Source: Escherichia sp. E1V33
Lineage (GTDB): Bacteria > Pseudomonadota > Gammaproteobacteria > Enterobacterales > Enterobacteriaceae
DNA: 64,000 nucleotides
Direction: 5' to 3'
NCBI RefSeq assembly: GCF_004211955.1
Contig: NZ_RHJI01000003.1
Location: 123,142 to 187,141 of the forward strand
Shown: positions 1-9,245 of the stretch, piece by piece
Numbering within the stretch: position 1 is the stretch's first letter
How the letters are laid out: every line of letters starts with the position of its first letter
Position numbers and translations under genes: made by a program
The notes under the pieces: model-generated
Seen by the model: only the letters and a program-made list of their open reading frames with translations
What the model was told of the DNA's origin: nothing
The model's database searches: none

Positions 1-69
1 TTGAACCCCCACGTCCGTAAGGACACTAACACCTGAAGCTAGCGCGTCTACCAATTCCGCCACCTTCGC
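1..69 (-). tRNA. leuQ: tRNA-Leu (CAG), partial, leuQ position
   Basis: The reverse strand reads the 5' part of a leucine tRNA, from GCGAAGGTGG at 69 down to the T arm at the window edge. The 3' acceptor strand and CCA lie outside. The visible part matches the other two copies, including the CAG anticodon region and the long class II variable arm. It is the last of three tandem copies transcribed leftwards, hence the name leuQ by position. Confidence 0.93.
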
Positions 70-103
70 ACAGTCATCTTACTTTTTTTGATATCGCCTC
101 GTT

Positions 104-190
104 TGGTGCGAGGGGGGGGACTTGAACCCCCACGTCCGTAAGAACACTAACACCTGAAGCTAGCGCGTCTACCAATTCCGCCACCTTCGC
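104..190 (-). tRNA. leuP: tRNA-Leu (CAG), leuP position
   Basis: This is a complete 87-nt leucine tRNA with encoded CCA (TGG at 104-106 on the plus strand). It has a CAG anticodon and a long variable arm, and decodes CUG. It differs from its neighbours at 143, where A replaces G. That turns one variable-arm G-C pair into a G-U wobble and leaves the fold intact. It is the middle gene of the triplet, separated by a 34-nt spacer from leuQ and 28 nt from leuV. Confidence 0.97.
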
Positions 191-218
191 CCAGTGCGAG
201 CAATATCAACGTGGTTTT

Positions 219-305
219 TGGTGCGAGGGGGGGGACTTGAACCCCCACGTCCGTAAGGACACTAACACCTGAAGCTAGCGCGTCTACCAATTCCGCCACC
301 TTCGC
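219..305 (-). tRNA. leuV: tRNA-Leu (CAG), leuV position
   Basis: This is a complete 87-nt leucine tRNA with encoded CCA (219-221) and 5' end at 305. It is promoter-proximal in the leuVPQ transcript. CUG is the commonest leucine codon in E. coli, which fits three identical-anticodon copies under one strong promoter. Release of the mature tRNAs needs RNase P and 3' processing. Confidence 0.97.
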
Positions 306-346
306 ATACCATCAATTCTTAAAAAGAATTGCTACCACGGAGGCGC

Positions 347-374
347 ATTCTAGTGGTTTTCAGCTTTTCGTCAA
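347..374 (-). promoter_or_regulatory. leuVPQ promoter (sigma-70 type)
   Basis: On the minus strand there is a -35 TTGACG (369-374) and a -10 TAGAAT (347-352), with a 16-bp spacer. A GC-rich discriminator (GCGCCTCCG) follows. A G+C discriminator is typical of stringently controlled stable-RNA promoters. Transcription would start about 35 nt before leuV. Confidence 0.8.
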
Positions 375-425
375 TAGTTAATTATCGCCTGATGTGTAAT
401 TGCTGGAAAAATGTCCATCAGGAGA

Positions 426-560
426 CTAACGTGCAGGTTTGGTAGGCATTCGGGGGCAGATGCCAGATGCGACGCTGGCGCGTCTTATCTGGCCTACGAA
501 GGGCTAACGTGCAGGTTTGGTAGGTCAAATAAGGCGTTCACGCCGCATCCAACAAGGCTT
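426..560. repeat. Degenerate REP cluster with a 21-bp direct repeat
   Basis: Two REP units lie between leuV and rsmC: about 461-500 (GATGCGACGCTGGCGCGTCTTATC type) and about 521-556 (AAATAAGGCGTTCACGCCGCATCC type). A 21-bp sequence beginning CTAACGTGCAGGTTTGG occurs exactly at 426-446 and 504-524, flanking the first unit. The second REP has lost the usual GGCCGGAT start and reads GGTCAAAT. No gene is seen between 306 and 572. Confidence 0.75.
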
Positions 561-572
561 GCGGCGGGATAC

Positions 573-1604
573 TTAACCTTTCTTCGCCTGGCGGGTCATA
601 ATGGCGCGATACACCTTGAAGCGCCCGGTTTGCGCGATCACTTCATGGAAGCCAAATGTCTCATCCAGCACGTCCGGGTAAGGCAGGAAGGCGTTCGCTA
701 CAATTCGCAGCTCGCCACCACTATTAAGATGACGCACCGCGCCGCGAATCAACGTTTGTGCTGCATCGAGGCTGGTTTGCATCCCATCGTGGAACGGCGG
801 GTTGGAGATGATCATATCAAAACGACCTTTCACCTCGGAAAAGACGTTGCTGGCAAAGACTTCACCTTCAACACCGTTGGCCGCAAGCGTTGCGCGGCTG
901 GCTTCTACCGCTGGTGCAGAGACATCGCACAGAGTGAGACGAATTTTCGGCGAATGGCGCGCAAAGGCAACTGAAAGCACACCCGCGCCACAGCCGACAT
1001 CCAGCACTTTACCTTTCGTGTGCGGGGTTAACGTCGAGAGCAGCAACTGGCTACCGACATCCAGACCGTCGCGGCTAAACACGCCCGGCAGCGTTTTGAC
1101 CGTCAGGCCATCGACGCTGTATTCGCCCCAGAATTTATCCGCATCAAATACTGGCTGTTTTTCCAGACGACCAAAATAGAGGCCACAGCGACGAGCGCTG
1201 TCGACTTTATTCAACGGCGCATAATCTGCCAGCATCTGCTCAGCGCTGCGCACGCCGCTGCGGTTCTCGCCAACGACAAAAATATCTGTCCCCACTGGCA
1301 GCAGAGAAAGTAAATTCATCAACTGGAACTGGGCTTCCGGTTTGTTCTTCGGCCAGTAGTAAATCAGCGTATCGCAATCTGCGACGTCATCCGCCGTGGC
1401 GACCAGACTGAAACGGGCGTTATCCCCCATCTGGCGGCTTAACACCTGCCAATGGTGGAATTGCTGGGTATGAGCACGGCTGGCCGCGGTATCTAAACGC
1501 GCGGGCAGGTCATCCTGTAAGTCTCCGGCAAACAGAATACGGCTTTGTTCGAAATCATCACTGTGACGCAGCAAGACTTCACTTGCCGGGGTAAATGCAG
1601 ACAT
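573..1604 (-). CDS. rsmC: 16S rRNA m2G1207 methyltransferase RsmC
   Basis: RsmC methylates the exocyclic N2 of G1207 in 16S rRNA of the 30S subunit, using S-adenosylmethionine. The product is 343 residues, the usual length. It has two tandem Rossmann-like halves. The N-terminal half (about 1-165) is a degenerate domain without a SAM motif. The C-terminal half carries the SAM-binding LDVGCGAG (201-208) and the catalytic NPPF motif (268-271). It is divergent from holD across a 102-bp gap that must hold both promoters. The sequence matches E. coli RsmC as I know it, so function is taken from the family with high confidence. Confidence 0.97.
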   Translation of the reverse strand: MSAFTPASEVLLRHSDDFEQSRILFAGDLQDDLPARLDTAASRAHTQQFHHWQVLSRQMGDNARFSLVATADDVADCDTLIYYWPKNKPEAQFQLMNLLSLLPVGTDIFVVGENRSGVRSAEQMLADYAPLNKVDSARRCGLYFGRLEKQPVFDADKFWGEYSVDGLTVKTLPGVFSRDGLDVGSQLLLSTLTPHTKGKVLDVGCGAGVLSVAFARHSPKIRLTLCDVSAPAVEASRATLAANGVEGEVFASNVFSEVKGRFDMIISNPPFHDGMQTSLDAAQTLIRGAVRHLNSGGELRIVANAFLPYPDVLDETFGFHEVIAQTGRFKVYRAIMTRQAKKG

Positions 1605-1706
1605 GGAATGCTCCTCAATTGATACTGGCGGCGATTATAGCCATATGTTGGCGCGGTATCGACGAATTTGCTATATTTGCGCCCCTGACAACAGGAGCGA
1701 TTCGCT

Positions 1707-2120
1707 ATGACATCCCGACGAGACTGGCAGTTACAGCAACTGGGCATTACCCAGTGGTCGCTGCGTCGCCCTGGCGCGTTGCAGGGGGAGATTGCCATTG
1801 CTATCCCCGCACACGTCCGTCTGGTGATGGTGGCAAACGATCTTCCCGCCCTGACCGATCCTTTAGTGAGCGATGTTCTGCGCGCATTAACCGTCAGCCC
1901 CGATCAAGTGCTGCAACTGACGCCAGAAAAAATCGCGATGCTGCCGCAAGGCAGTCGCTGCAACAGCTGGCGGTTGGGTACTGACGAACCGCTATCACTG
2001 GAAGGCGCTCAGGTGGCATCACCGGCGCTCACCGAATTACGGGCAAACCCAACGGCACGCGCCGCGTTATGGCAACAAATTTGCACATATGAACACGATT
2101 TCTTCCCTCGAAACGACTGA
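1707..2120 (+). CDS. holD: DNA polymerase III psi subunit HolD
   Basis: Psi is a 137-residue accessory subunit of the DNA polymerase III clamp loader. It bridges chi (HolC), and so single-stranded-DNA-binding protein, to the tau/gamma subunits. The N-terminal segment (about 1-30) is the part that contacts tau/gamma in the family. The start ATG follows CAGGAGCG. The 3' end overlaps the start of rimI by 32 nt in a different frame, so the two are translationally coupled. This overlap is conserved in E. coli. The sequence has no nucleotide-binding motif, as expected for psi. Confidence 0.96.
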   Translation: MTSRRDWQLQQLGITQWSLRRPGALQGEIAIAIPAHVRLVMVANDLPALTDPLVSDVLRALTVSPDQVLQLTPEKIAMLPQGSRCNSWRLGTDEPLSLEGAQVASPALTELRANPTARAALWQQICTYEHDFFPRND

Positions 2121-2535
2121 TTTACCAGCGGCTTACCACATTGAACAACGCGCCCACGCCTTTCCGTGGAGTGAAAAAACCTTTGCCAGCAACCAGGGCG
2201 AGCGTTATCTCAACTTTCAGTTAACGCAAAACGGCAAAATGGCGGCGTTTGCGATTACGCAAGTGGTGCTGGATGAAGCTACATTGTTCAATATTGCGGT
2301 CGATCCTGACTATCAGCGTCAGGGATTGGGAAGGGCGCTGCTGGAACATCTGATCGACGAACTGGAAAAACGCGGCGTGGCGACGCTATGGCTGGAAGTC
2401 CGTGCCTCAAACGCTGCCGCCATTGCCCTGTACGAAAGTTTAGGCTTTAACGAGGCGACGATTCGCCGCAATTACTACCCCACCACGGACGGTCGCGAAG
2501 ACGCCATCATCATGGCGTTGCCAATCAGTATGTAA
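2089..2535 (+). CDS. rimI: Ribosomal protein S18 N-alanine acetyltransferase RimI
   Basis: RimI acetylates the N-terminal alanine of ribosomal protein S18 with acetyl-CoA. It is a single GNAT fold of 148 residues. The acetyl-CoA loop RQGLGRA is at 77-83. The catalytic Glu103 (in WLEVR) and Tyr115 (in ALYESLGF) are both present. It starts inside holD and ends 14 nt before yjjG, so holD-rimI-yjjG look like one transcript. Confidence 0.97.
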   Translation: MNTISSLETTDLPAAYHIEQRAHAFPWSEKTFASNQGERYLNFQLTQNGKMAAFAITQVVLDEATLFNIAVDPDYQRQGLGRALLEHLIDELEKRGVATLWLEVRASNAAAIALYESLGFNEATIRRNYYPTTDGREDAIIMALPISM

Positions 2536-2549
2536 GACAAGGTGGAATA

Positions 2550-3227
2550 ATGAAGTGGGACTGGATTTTCTTTGATGCCGATGAAACGCTGTTTACCTTT
2601 GACTCATTCACCGGCCTGCAGCGGATGTTTCTTGATTACAGCGTCACCTTTACCGCTGAAGATTTTCAGGACTATCAGGCCGTTAACAAGCCACTGTGGG
2701 TGGATTATCAAAACGGCGCGATCACTTCATTACAGCTTCAGCACGGGCGGTTTGAGAGCTGGGCCGAACGGCTGAACGTCGAGCCAGGTAAACTCAACGA
2801 AGCCTTTATTAATGCGATGGCGGAAATCTGCACGCCGCTGCCGGGCGCGGTTTCTCTGCTTAACGCCATTCGTGGCAACGCCAAAATCGGCATCATCACC
2901 AACGGCTTTAGTGCCTTGCAACAGGTGCGTCTGGAACGCACGGGCCTGCGTGATTACTTCGATTTGCTGGTGATTTCCGAAGAAGTTGGCGTTGCCAAAC
3001 CGAATAAGAAAATTTTCGATTATGCGCTGGAACAGGCGGGCAATCCTGACCGTTCACGCGTGCTGATGGTTGGCGACACTGCCGAGTCCGATATTCTCGG
3101 TGGCATCAACGCCGGGCTTGCGACCTGCTGGCTGAATGCGCACCATCGCGAGCAACCAGAAGGCATCGCGCCCACCTGGACCGTTTCTTCGTTGCACGAA
3201 CTGGAGCTGCTCCTGTGTAAACACTGA
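2550..3227 (+). CDS. yjjG: Pyrimidine nucleotidase YjjG (HAD family)
   Basis: YjjG is a 225-residue haloacid-dehalogenase-superfamily phosphatase. In E. coli it hydrolyses UMP, dUMP and dTMP and non-canonical pyrimidine nucleotides, a house-cleaning role. Motif I is FFDADET with nucleophile Asp9 and general acid Asp11. Motif II is the IITNGF stretch near 110-115. Motif III is the Lys in VAKPNK, and motif IV is GDTAESD. A helical cap lies between motifs I and II. The start follows an AAGGTGG Shine-Dalgarno sequence 14 nt after rimI. Confidence 0.95.
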   Translation: MKWDWIFFDADETLFTFDSFTGLQRMFLDYSVTFTAEDFQDYQAVNKPLWVDYQNGAITSLQLQHGRFESWAERLNVEPGKLNEAFINAMAEICTPLPGAVSLLNAIRGNAKIGIITNGFSALQQVRLERTGLRDYFDLLVISEEVGVAKPNKKIFDYALEQAGNPDRSRVLMVGDTAESDILGGINAGLATCWLNAHHREQPEGIAPTWTVSSLHELELLLCKH

Positions 3228-3317
3228 TTGCCTCCCCCCCGTTGATGGGTAAAATAGCCGCAATTTTTCGTTTTCAACAAGCGCGGCGCGATGCCGCTTA
3301 CTCAAGAAGAAAGAATT

Positions 3318-4907
3318 ATGACGTTGTCTCCTTATTTGCAAGAGGTGGCGAAGCGCCGCACTTTTGCCATTATTTCTCACCCGGACGCCGGTAAAACTAC
3401 CATCACCGAGAAGGTGCTGCTGTTCGGACAGGCCATTCAGACCGCCGGTACAGTAAAAGGCCGTGGTTCCAACCAGCACGCTAAGTCGGACTGGATGGAG
3501 ATGGAAAAGCAGCGTGGGATCTCCATTACTACGTCTGTGATGCAGTTTCCGTATCATGACTGCCTGGTTAACCTGCTCGACACCCCGGGGCACGAAGACT
3601 TCTCGGAAGATACCTACCGTACCCTGACGGCGGTGGACTGCTGCCTGATGGTTATCGACGCCGCAAAAGGTGTTGAAGATCGTACCCGTAAGCTGATGGA
3701 AGTTACCCGTCTGCGCGATACGCCGATCCTCACTTTCATGAACAAACTTGACCGTGATATCCGCGACCCGATGGAACTGCTCGATGAAGTTGAGAACGAG
3801 CTGAAAATCGGCTGTGCGCCGATCACCTGGCCGATTGGCTGCGGCAAGTTATTTAAAGGCGTTTACCACCTTTATAAAGATGAAACCTATCTCTATCAGA
3901 GCGGTCAAGGTCACACCATTCAGGAAGTACGCATTGTTAAAGGGCTGAATAACCCGGATCTCGATGCTGCGGTTGGTGAAGATCTGGCACAGCAGCTGCG
4001 TGACGAACTGGAACTGGTTAAAGGCGCGTCTAACGAGTTCGACAAAGAGCTGTTCCTTGCGGGCGAAATCACTCCGGTATTCTTCGGTACTGCGCTGGGT
4101 AACTTCGGCGTTGATCATATGCTGGATGGCCTGGTGGAGTGGGCGCCTGCGCCGATGCCGCGTCAGACCGATACCCGTACCGTAGAGGCGAGCGAAGATA
4201 AATTTACCGGCTTCGTATTTAAAATTCAGGCCAACATGGACCCGAAACACCGCGACCGCGTGGCGTTTATGCGTGTGGTGTCCGGTAAATATGAAAAAGG
4301 CATGAAACTGCGCCAGGTGCGCACTGCGAAAGATGTGGTGATCTCCGACGCGCTGACCTTTATGGCGGGTGACCGTTCGCACGTTGAAGAAGCGTATCCG
4401 GGCGATATCCTCGGCCTGCACAACCACGGCACCATTCAGATCGGCGACACCTTTACCCAGGGTGAGATGATGAAGTTCACCGGTATTCCGAACTTCGCGC
4501 CAGAACTGTTCCGTCGTATCCGCCTGAAAGATCCGCTGAAGCAAAAACAGCTGCTCAAAGGGCTGGTACAGCTTTCCGAAGAGGGCGCGGTGCAGGTGTT
4601 CCGTCCGATCTCCAACAACGACCTGATCGTTGGTGCAGTTGGTGTGCTGCAGTTTGATGTGGTGGTAGCGCGCCTGAAGAGCGAATACAACGTTGAAGCA
4701 GTGTATGAGTCAGTCAACGTTGCCACTGCCCGCTGGGTAGAATGTGCGGACGCGAAGAAATTCGAAGAGTTCAAGCGTAAGAACGAAAGCCAACTGGCGC
4801 TTGATGGCGGCGATAACCTCGCTTACATCGCTACCAGCATGGTTAACCTGCGCCTGGCACAGGAACGTTATCCGGACGTTCAGTTCCACCAGACCCGCGA
4901 GCATTAA
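3318..4907 (+). CDS. prfC: Peptide chain release factor 3 (RF3)
   Basis: RF3 is a translational GTPase that ejects RF1/RF2 from the ribosome after peptide release and takes part in post-peptidyl-transfer quality control. From the ATG at 3318 the product is 529 residues, the family length. An in-frame ATG at 3291 would add nine residues but has no good ribosome binding site, whereas AGAAGAAAGA precedes 3318. The G domain shows the P-loop SHPDAGKT (20-27), DTPGHEDF (G3) and NKLDRD (G4). Domains II and III follow. Confidence 0.97.
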   Translation: MTLSPYLQEVAKRRTFAIISHPDAGKTTITEKVLLFGQAIQTAGTVKGRGSNQHAKSDWMEMEKQRGISITTSVMQFPYHDCLVNLLDTPGHEDFSEDTYRTLTAVDCCLMVIDAAKGVEDRTRKLMEVTRLRDTPILTFMNKLDRDIRDPMELLDEVENELKIGCAPITWPIGCGKLFKGVYHLYKDETYLYQSGQGHTIQEVRIVKGLNNPDLDAAVGEDLAQQLRDELELVKGASNEFDKELFLAGEITPVFFGTALGNFGVDHMLDGLVEWAPAPMPRQTDTRTVEASEDKFTGFVFKIQANMDPKHRDRVAFMRVVSGKYEKGMKLRQVRTAKDVVISDALTFMAGDRSHVEEAYPGDILGLHNHGTIQIGDTFTQGEMMKFTGIPNFAPELFRRIRLKDPLKQKQLLKGLVQLSEEGAVQVFRPISNNDLIVGAVGVLQFDVVVARLKSEYNVEAVYESVNVATARWVECADAKKFEEFKRKNESQLALDGGDNLAYIATSMVNLRLAQERYPDVQFHQTREH

Positions 4908-4917
4908 TTCTTGTCTC

Positions 4918-4950
4918 CAGGGCGCGGTAGCCGCTGCGCCCTGTCAATTT
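4918..4950 (+). terminator. prfC terminator
   Basis: An 8-bp stem CAGGGCGC / GCGCCCTG (4918-4925 and 4936-4943) is followed by a T-rich stretch (CAATTTTCCTT). It fits an intrinsic terminator just after the prfC stop. Confidence 0.75.
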
Positions 4951-5011
4951 TCCTTCCTTATTAGCCGCTTACGGAATGTTCTTAAAACATTCACTTTTGC
5001 TTATGTTTTCG

Positions 5012-5056
5012 CTGATATCCCGAGCGGTTTCAAAATTGTGATCTATATTTAACAAA
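5012..5056 (+). promoter_or_regulatory. osmY promoter (sigma-S type) and long leader
   Basis: The sequence CTATATTTAAC at 5043-5053 is an extended sigma-S-type -10, with CCGAGCGG upstream (5021-5028) in the -35 area. It matches the known osmY promoter as I recall it. The start would lie near 5057, giving a leader of about 240 nt. The rest of 4951-5299 shows no gene. Confidence 0.7.
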
Positions 5057-5299
5057 GTAATGACATTTCTGACGGCGTTAAATACCGTTCAATGCGTAGA
5101 TATCAGTATCTAAAGCCGTCGATTGTCATTCCACCGATATTAATAACTGATTCAGAGGCTGTAATGGTCGTTATTCATTACCCATCGCTTTTGTGATGGC
5201 GACCATTGACTTCTGTAGAGGGTGAAGTCTCTCTCTATTCAGCAATGCAACCTCGTGTTGCCAGGCTCAAATTATGAGCAAACATACAGGAATAAATCG

Positions 5300-5905
5300 A
5301 TGACTATGACAAGACTGAAGATTTCGAAAACTCTGCTGGCTGTAATGTTGACCTCTGCCGTCGCGACCGGCTCTGCCTACGCGGAAAACAACGCACAGAC
5401 TACCAATGAAAGCGCAGGGCAAAAAGTCGATAGCTCTATGAATAAAGTCGGTAATTTCATGGATGACAGCGCCATCACCGCGAAAGTGAAGGCGGCGCTG
5501 GTGGATCATGACAACATCAAGAGCACCGATATCTCTGTCAAAACCGATCAAAAAGTCGTGACCCTGAGCGGTTTCGTTGAAAGTCAGGCCCAGGCCGAAG
5601 AGGCAGTGAAAGTGGCGAAAGGCGTTGAAGGCGTGACCTCTGTCAGCGACAAACTGCACGTTCGCGACGCTAAAGAAGGCTCTGTGAAGGGCTACGCGGG
5701 TGACACCGCCACCACCAGTGAAATCAAAGCCAAACTGCTGGCGGACGATATTGTCCCTTCACGTAAAGTGAAAGTTGAAACCACCGATGGCGTGGTTCAG
5801 CTCTCCGGTACCGTAGATTCTCAGGCACAAAGTGACCGTGCTGAAAGTATCGCCAAAGCGGTAGATGGTGTGAAAAGCGTTAAAAATGATCTGAAAACTA
5901 AGTAA
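5300..5905 (+). CDS. osmY: Periplasmic BON-domain chaperone OsmY
   Basis: OsmY is a periplasmic protein induced by hyperosmotic stress and stationary phase and described as a chaperone. The chosen ATG (5300, MTMTRLK) gives 201 residues. It starts with a Sec signal peptide whose cleavage site is AYA-ENN after residue 28. An upstream in-frame start would bury the signal. Two BON domains follow, about 55-120 and 133-200, each with the GxVxSQAQ/DSQAQ pattern. The gene stands alone after a long leader. Confidence 0.97.
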   Translation: MTMTRLKISKTLLAVMLTSAVATGSAYAENNAQTTNESAGQKVDSSMNKVGNFMDDSAITAKVKAALVDHDNIKSTDISVKTDQKVVTLSGFVESQAQAEEAVKVAKGVEGVTSVSDKLHVRDAKEGSVKGYAGDTATTSEIKAKLLADDIVPSRKVKVETTDGVVQLSGTVDSQAQSDRAESIAKAVDGVKSVKNDLKTK

Positions 5906-5920
5906 TTCGTCGTAATTCGT

Positions 5921-5942
5921 CCTCCCGAACTTTGTCGGGAGG
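5921..5942 (+). terminator. Hairpin after osmY
   Basis: A perfect 8-bp stem CCTCCCGA / TCGGGAGG with a 6-nt loop lies 16 nt after the osmY stop. There is no T-tract, so it may be an mRNA 3'-end stabiliser or an attenuating hairpin between osmY and ytjA. Confidence 0.55.
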
Positions 5943-6031
5943 CGCGATGTGCACCACACTAAAAATATCGCATTGAGTGATTTTCACGCTCATATCAAGC
6001 GGTGACATTAACTATGGTAAAGGAGACGCTT

Positions 6032-6193
6032 ATGTTTCGTTGGGGCATCATATTTCTGGTTATCGCGTTAATCGCCGCCGCACTTGGGTTTGGTGGTCTG
6101 GCCGGTACCGCTGCAGGCGCAGCAAAAATTGTCTTTGTCGTCGGGATTATTCTGTTCCTGGTGAGTTTGTTCATGGGCCGAAAACGACCCTAG
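6032..6193 (+). CDS. ytjA: Small membrane protein YtjA (UPF0391)
   Basis: YtjA has 53 residues and two hydrophobic segments (about 4-26 and 32-48) separated by a small Gly/Ala-rich turn. It ends in a positive GRKRP tail, so it is a small double-spanning inner-membrane protein. The start at ATG 6032 is preceded by AAAGGAGACG. Longer in-frame starts at 6002 or 6014 would add a non-hydrophobic N-terminus and lack a good binding site. Family function is unknown. Its position behind osmY suggests stress-linked expression. Confidence 0.88.
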
Positions 6194-6221
6194 ATTTCAA
6201 ACCATTAAGAAAATTTTATAC

Positions 6222-6247
6222 AAAGCCAGTCCAGCGGACTGGCTTTT
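6222..6247 (+). terminator. ytjA terminator
   Basis: An 8-bp stem GCCAGTCC / GGACTGGC (6225-6232 and 6236-6243) with a 3-nt loop is followed by TTTT. Confidence 0.8.
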
Positions 6248-6314
6248 GCGGTTTTAGCGAATAATAAATTGCGTTACTTTGTCAGTCTTTCACAACAAAA
6301 ACAGGAAGGCAGAG

Positions 6315-7388
6315 GTGGGGCAGCGAATACCTGTAACGCTTGGTAATATTGCGCCGTTGTCGCTAAGGCCGTTCCAGCCCGGACGAATTGCTCTGGTGTG
6401 CGAAGGCGGCGGGCAGCGTGGAATTTTCACGGCTGGCGTGCTGGATGAGTTTATGCGCGCGCAGTTTAATCCTTTCGATCTTTATCTCGGCACATCTGCC
6501 GGGGCACAGAACCTTTCGGCATATATTTGTAATCAGCCCGGTTACGCGCGCAAAGTCATCATGCGCTATACCACAAAACGCGAATTTTTCGATCCATTGC
6601 GTTTTGTCCGTGGAGGAAATCTTATCGATCTCGACTGGCTGGTGGAGGCGACTGCAAACCAGATGCCGTTGCAGATGGACACTGCCGCACGGTTGTTCGA
6701 TAGCGGCAAATCGTTTTATATGTGCGCCTGTCGTCAGGATGACTACGCGCCGAATTACTTTTTACCAACCAAACAAAACTGGCTGGATGTGATTCGCGCC
6801 TCCAGTGCGATACCTGGCTTTTATCGTAGCGGAGTGTCGCTGGAAGGTATTAACTACCTGGATGGCGGGATCAGTGATGCGATTCCGGTTAAAGAGGCGG
6901 CAAGGCAGGGCGCTAAAACGTTGGTCGTCATCCGCACTGTGCCGTCACAAATGTACTACACGCCGCAGTGGTTCAAACGCATGGAACGCTGGCTGGGTGA
7001 CAGTAGCCTGCAGCCGCTGGTCAATCTGGTGCAGCATCATGAAACCAGCTATCGTGACATTCAGCAATTTATTGAGAAACCACCGGGCAAGCTGCGGATA
7101 TTCGAAATTTATCCGCCGAAGCCGTTGCATAGTATCGCGCTCGGCAGTCGGCTTCCGGCGCTGCGTGAAGACTATAAACTTGGACGTTTATGCGGTCGTT
7201 ATTTTCTGGCAACGGTTGGTAAGCTATTAACTGAAAAAGCGCCGCTTACCCGCCATCTGGTGCCGGTGGTGACGCCGGAATCGATCGTTATTCCGCCTGC
7301 GCCAGTCGCCAACGATACGCTGGTTGCCGAAGTGAGCGACGCTCCGCAGGCGAACGACCCGACATTTAACAATGAGGATCTGGCTTGA
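6315..7388 (+). CDS. yjjU: Patatin-like phospholipase/esterase YjjU
   Basis: YjjU is a 357-residue patatin-family hydrolase. It has the oxyanion-hole GGGQRG (31-36), the nucleophile elbow GTSAG with Ser61 (59-63) and the DGG of the catalytic dyad with Asp183 (183-185). A GTG start at 6315 is chosen because AGGCAGAG precedes it and it gives the usual length. Its physiological substrate is not established; carboxylesterase activity is what the family suggests. The stop overlaps the TTG start of yjjV, so the two are co-translated. Confidence 0.93.
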   Translation: MGQRIPVTLGNIAPLSLRPFQPGRIALVCEGGGQRGIFTAGVLDEFMRAQFNPFDLYLGTSAGAQNLSAYICNQPGYARKVIMRYTTKREFFDPLRFVRGGNLIDLDWLVEATANQMPLQMDTAARLFDSGKSFYMCACRQDDYAPNYFLPTKQNWLDVIRASSAIPGFYRSGVSLEGINYLDGGISDAIPVKEAARQGAKTLVVIRTVPSQMYYTPQWFKRMERWLGDSSLQPLVNLVQHHETSYRDIQQFIEKPPGKLRIFEIYPPKPLHSIALGSRLPALREDYKLGRLCGRYFLATVGKLLTEKAPLTRHLVPVVTPESIVIPPAPVANDTLVAEVSDAPQANDPTFNNEDLA

Positions 7389-8160
7389 TTTGCCGTTTTA
7401 TCGACACCCACTGCCATTTTGATTTTCCGCCGTTTAGCGGTGATGAAGAGGCTAGCCTGCAACGCGCGGCACAAGCGGGCGTAGGCAAGATCATTGTTCC
7501 GGCAACCGAGGCGGCAAATTTTGCCCGCGTGCAGGCGTTAGCGGAAAATTTTCAGCCGCTGTATGCCGCATTGGGCTTGCATCCTGGTATGTTGGAAAAA
7601 CATAGCGATGTGTCTCTTGAGCAGCTACAGCAGGCGCTGGAAAGGCGTCCGGCGAAGGTGGTGGCGGTGGGGGAGATTGGCCTGGATCTCTTCGGCGACG
7701 CTCCGCAATTTGAGAGGCAGCAGTGGTTGCTCGACGAACAACTGAAACTGGCGAAACGTTACGATCTGCCGGTGATCCTGCATTCACGGCGCACACACGA
7801 CAAACTGGCGATGCATCTTAAACGCCACGATTTGCCGCGTGCTGGTGTTGTCCACGGATTTTCTGGCAGCCAGCAACAGGCTGAACGGTTTGTACAGCTG
7901 GGCTACAAAATCGGCGTAGGCGGTACTATCACCTATCCACGCGCCAGTAAAACCCGCGATGTCATCGCAAAATTACCGCTGGCATCGTTGTTGCTGGAAA
8001 CCGATGCGCCGGATATGCCGCTCAACGGTTTTCAGGGGCAGCCTAACCGCCCTGAACAGGCCGCCCGTGTGTTTGCCGTGCTTTGTGAGTTACGCTCGGA
8101 ACCCGCGGATGAAATTGCCGAAGTGTTGCTTAATAACACGTATACGTTGTTTAACGTGCC

Positions 8161-8164
<4 letters not shown>
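7385..8164 (+). CDS. yjjV: TatD-family metal-dependent hydrolase YjjV
   Basis: YjjV is a 259-residue TIM-barrel hydrolase related to the TatD deoxyribonucleases. Metal ligands are visible as DTHCHF (Asp7, His9, His11), GEIGLD, HSRR, HGFSGS and the late LLETDAPD. The likely role is Mg-dependent DNase or phosphodiesterase activity. It starts with TTG at 7385 inside the end of yjjU. Its stop codon TAG lies inside the first REP unit that follows, so the repeat abuts the coding region with no spacer. Confidence 0.93.
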
Positions 8165-8381
<217 letters not shown>

Positions 8382-8385
<4 letters not shown>

Positions 8386-9245
8386 AAATACAGCGCCGGA
8401 AAAATCAACCGGCTCACCCCGCGCTCCCGTAACGCGCCAGCCAACTGTTCCACGTCTTCCGGCGTGGCGCTCGCCCAGCTTTGCGCCTCGCCATACACGC
8501 CGTGGGCATGAAACGCGTTCAGGCGTACCGGAACATCGCCGACTCCCTTGATAAACGCCGCCAGTTCTTCGATGTGTTGCAAATAATCCACCTGGCCAGG
8601 GATTACCAGCAAACGCAGTTCCGCCAGCTTACCGCGCTCTGCCAGCAAACAGATGCTGCGCTTAATCTGCTGATTATCGCGTCCGGTTAATTGCTGATGA
8701 CATTCGCTCCCCCACGCTTTGAGATCGAGCATTGCGCCGTCGCACACCGGGAGCAATTTTTCCCAGCCGGTTTCGCTCAACATACCGTTACTGTCCACCA
8801 GACAGGTGAGATGGCACAGTTGCGGATCGTTTTTGATGGCAGTAAACAGCGCCACCACAAACGGCAGCTGGGTCGTGACTTCGCCGCCGCTCACCGTTAT
8901 CCCTTCAATAAACAGCACCGCTTTGCGGATATGGCTAAGCACCTCGTCCACGCTCATGGATTGCGCCATTGGCGTGGCATGTTGCGGACACATCTTCAGG
9001 CAGGTATCACACTGCTCGCAGACAGCCGCGTCCCACACCACTTTGCCGTCAACAATCTGCAACGCCTGATGCGGACACTGCGGCACGCACTCTCCGCAAT
9101 CATTGCAACGTCCCATCGTCCACGGATTGTGACAATTTTTGCAGCGCAGATTGCAGCCCTGCAAAAACAGAGCCAGACGACTGCCTGGCCCGTCAACGCA
9201 GGAGAAGGGGATAATCTTACTGACTAAAGCGCATCTGCTGTTCAT
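8382..9245 (-). CDS. yjjW: Putative glycyl-radical enzyme activase YjjW
   Basis: YjjW is a 287-residue radical-SAM protein. The CxxxCxxC cluster is at Cys31, Cys35 and Cys38. Two ferredoxin-type CxxCxxCxxxC motifs follow (Cys47-57 and Cys76-86). This layout is that of glycyl-radical-enzyme activases, which cleave S-adenosylmethionine and abstract H from a glycine of a partner. The partner is almost certainly YjjI, encoded immediately upstream with a 29-nt overlap. Substrate and pathway of the pair are not established. Confidence 0.92.
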
